24,827 bases of DNA from JBKHJZ01 sp046537875 (GTDB lineage: Bacteria; Actinomycetota; Acidimicrobiia; Acidimicrobiales; VFJN01): NCBI GenBank assembly GCA_046537875.1, contig JBKHJZ010000032.1:1-24827 (forward strand), given 5' to 3'. Position 1 is the first letter of the stretch. Each line of letters begins with the position of its first letter. Both the position numbers and the translations under genes were made by a program. This document shows positions 23,267 through 24,827 of this stretch, piece by piece. The notes under the pieces are model-generated. The model had not been told where the DNA came from and did not search any database. It saw only the letters and a program-made list of their open reading frames with translations.

Positions 23267-23311
23267 CGGTGGAATCGGTGTCGCCGCACCCGGTACGGGT
23301 AGTGGCCGACC

Positions 23312-24827
23312 GTGACGCCCCCGGGTCCCCCGCCCCGCCTCCTCGCCGCCCGCTACGTCCTGGGCCCGGCCGTCGGGCGGGGACGCTCGACGGTGTTCCG
23401 AGCCCGGGACCAGCGCCTGCAGCGCGAGGTTGCGGTGAAGCAGGTGGACGTCGCCGCCTGCGCGCCGTTCGGCTCGGGGCGGGGCGAGAGCCTGCGGGCC
23501 CGTGCCCTGCGCGAGGCTCGAGCGCTGGCCCGCGTGTCGAGCCCCCAGGCGGTGTCGGTCTTCGACGTCCTGGAGGAGGACGGGTCGCTGTGGCTCGTCA
23601 TGGAGCTGGTCGACGCACCGAGCCTGCGTGCGCTGGTGGAGAGGTACGGCCCCCTCGACGACCGCCGCGCCGCCCTTGTCGGCCTCGACGTGCTGGCCGC
23701 GCTCGCCGCCGCCCACGCCACCGGGGTGGTGCACCGCGACGTGAAGCCGTCGAACGTGCTCGTCCCGCGGGGCGGGCCGGCGAAGCTCACCGACTTCGGG
23801 GTGGCGACGGTCCGTGACGAGGAGCAGCTCACCGCCCCGGGCATGGTCATCGGCTCGCCCTCCTACATGGCGCCCGAGCAGGCGTGCGGGCGACCGGCCG
23901 GTCCCGCGGCCGACCTGTGGGCGCTGGGAGCGATGCTCTACTTCGCCGTCGAGGGCACGGCGCCGTTCCCCGGCGGCTCGCCGGTCGCCGCAGCGACCGC
24001 GGTGGTGCACCAGAGGCCCCGACCCCAGGAGCGGCCGGGTCCGCTGTCGGCCGTCATCGGCCGCCTGCTCGCGAAGAACCCGGGCCACCGGCCGCACCCG
24101 GCGACCGTGCGGCGGGAGCTCGCCGCGATCGCCTACCGCCCGGGCATCGGCGACGGGCGGCCGGTCGCTCGTCGCCGGGGGAGCGGGGCCGGGGTCGCCG
24201 GTGCCGCGGTGTCCGAGCGCACGCAGCGGGTGGACATGCGTGGGGTCATGGCGTCAGGCGAGCACCGAGCGGGTGCCGGCTCCCCGCCCGCTCCGCCTCG
24301 GCGGGCGGATGTCGCGGCTCCGGCGCCTCGCAGCCGGGGGCGCCGGCACCTCCACCCGGTGGCGAGGGCCCGCCGCCGGTCCCGCGAGACGGTCGCGGCC
24401 GCGGCGGCGGTCGTCGCGGTGGCACTGGGCGCGGGAGCGTTCGCCGCCAACGGCATGGGCGGACCCCGGACGGTGGCGCCGGCCACCGCCGATTCGCCCA
24501 CCAGCGAGGCGCCGCCGGCGAGCGATGCCCCGCCGGCGAGCGGGCAGGCACCAACCACCGCGACCTCGCCCGCCAGGGAGGCCCCGCCCACGACGGAGGC
24601 CGCCCCGACCACCACGACGCCCGGCGCCGACGCCGGCGTGGTGGCGGTGACCGCGCCGGCGGCCGACGCATCGACGTCCACGACGGCACCGGAGCCGTCG
24701 ACGACCGTGCCGGAGACCACCACCACGACCGCGCCCGACCCGACGACCACGTCGGTGCCGGAGACCACGACCACGACCGTGCCGGAGACCACCACCACGA
24801 CCGCGCCCGACCCGACGACCACGTCGG
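23312..24827 (+). CDS. Membrane Ser/Thr protein kinase, C-terminus outside window
   Basis: Hanks-type kinase of the PknB class; 505 codons are seen and the frame is still open at the window end. The ATP loop is GRGRSTVF (22-29), lacking the third glycine of GxGxxG. The catalytic lysine is K43 in VAVK and the likely helix-C glutamate is E68. HRDVKPSNVL gives catalytic D143, DFG is at 161-163, and the activation loop leads to GSPSYMAPEQ (181-190), so all key residues are present. The kinase domain ends near 275. A basic linker (HLHPVARARRRSRET) precedes one membrane helix (about 361-380). The outside part is a Thr/Pro/Glu-rich stalk with VPETTTTT and APDPTTTS repeats; no PASTA domain is seen before the edge. 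The GTG start gives the family-like N-terminus; upstream GGAAT and TACGGG are weak promoter candidates. Substrates are unknown. Confidence 0.92.
   Translation, partial: MTPPGPPPRLLAARYVLGPAVGRGRSTVFRARDQRLQREVAVKQVDVAACAPFGSGRGESLRARALREARALARVSSPQAVSVFDVLEEDGSLWLVMELVDAPSLRALVERYGPLDDRRAALVGLDVLAALAAAHATGVVHRDVKPSNVLVPRGGPAKLTDFGVATVRDEEQLTAPGMVIGSPSYMAPEQACGRPAGPAADLWALGAMLYFAVEGTAPFPGGSPVAAATAVVHQRPRPQERPGPLSAVIGRLLAKNPGHRPHPATVRRELAAIAYRPGIGDGRPVARRRGSGAGVAGAAVSERTQRVDMRGVMASGEHRAGAGSPPAPPRRADVAAPAPRSRGRRHLHPVARARRRSRETVAAAAAVVAVALGAGAFAANGMGGPRTVAPATADSPTSEAPPASDAPPASGQAPTTATSPAREAPPTTEAAPTTTTPGADAGVVAVTAPAADASTSTTAPEPSTTVPETTTTTAPDPTTTSVPETTTTTVPETTTTTAPDPTTTS
24707..24827 (+). repeat. 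72-bp-period tandem repeat in the kinase stalk
   Basis: The 49 bases at 24707-24755 recur identically at 24779-24827, where the window ends, a period of 72 bp (24 codons). A 24-bp VPETTTTT unit fills the gap. The repeat encodes VPETTTTT-APDPTTTS blocks of the extracellular stalk. Identity at DNA level points to recent duplication and possible length variation between strains. Confidence 0.85.

Noticed and set aside
24133..24822. Val/Gly-repeat protein on the minus strand at the window end
   Set aside because: It is the reverse reading of the Thr/Pro repeat stalk of the kinase, which has an intact kinase domain in frame.

Overview
The window is high-GC, densely coded DNA from an actinomycete-type bacterium. 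The best guess is an early-branching class such as Acidimicrobiia, inferred from gene order, GTG starts, leaderless-looking promoters and protein style; no species can be named. The core order argS-lysA-hom-thrC-...-rho-rpmE-prfA-prmC-tsaC is the order known from Mycobacterium tuberculosis (Rv1292 to Rv1301), so this is a conserved actinobacterial housekeeping locus with lineage-specific insertions.

Layout. 1-73: tRNA-Arg(CCG) on the minus strand, divergent from argS. 249-3246: argS and lysA. 3354-4866: a minus-strand pair of unknown exported proteins with its own operator-like palindrome. 5024-7709: hom and thrC. 7841-9731: a lipoprotein, then an ApgM-type alkaline-phosphatase-superfamily protein occupying the place where thrB normally sits. 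9961-16023: rho, rpmE, a protein of unknown function, prfA, prmC and tsaC. 16030-17661: a small CsbD-like stress protein (minus) and an unknown protein with an NTF2-like tail. 17848-19215: a CNNM/CorC membrane protein. 19179-20387: a class V aminotransferase homologue lacking its catalytic lysine. 20470-23217: a large LuxR-family (LAL) regulator. 23312-end: a membrane Ser/Thr protein kinase, divergent from the regulator and cut by the window end.

How the genes work together. lysA, hom and thrC belong to the aspartate-family pathways (lysine, homoserine/threonine). No thrB-type homoserine kinase is visible, and the ApgM-like protein between thrC and rho is the natural candidate to supply O-phosphohomoserine to ThrC. 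rho, rpmE, prfA, prmC and tsaC serve transcription termination, the ribosome, translation termination and tRNA modification. PrmC methylates the GGQ motif of PrfA, and their genes overlap by 4 nt.

Most notable points: the ApgM-like protein in the thrB slot; the class V aminotransferase without lysine; 12- to 38-codon mini-ORFs ending in 4-nt overlaps with lysA, thrC and the CNNM gene; TAnnnT boxes 6-9 nt before many GTG/ATG starts (leaderless transcripts); the 7-bp-arm palindrome before the exported-protein pair; and a stress-sigma-like promoter before csbD. No IS element, CRISPR array or phage gene was seen. No gene-free stretch exceeds 300 bases.
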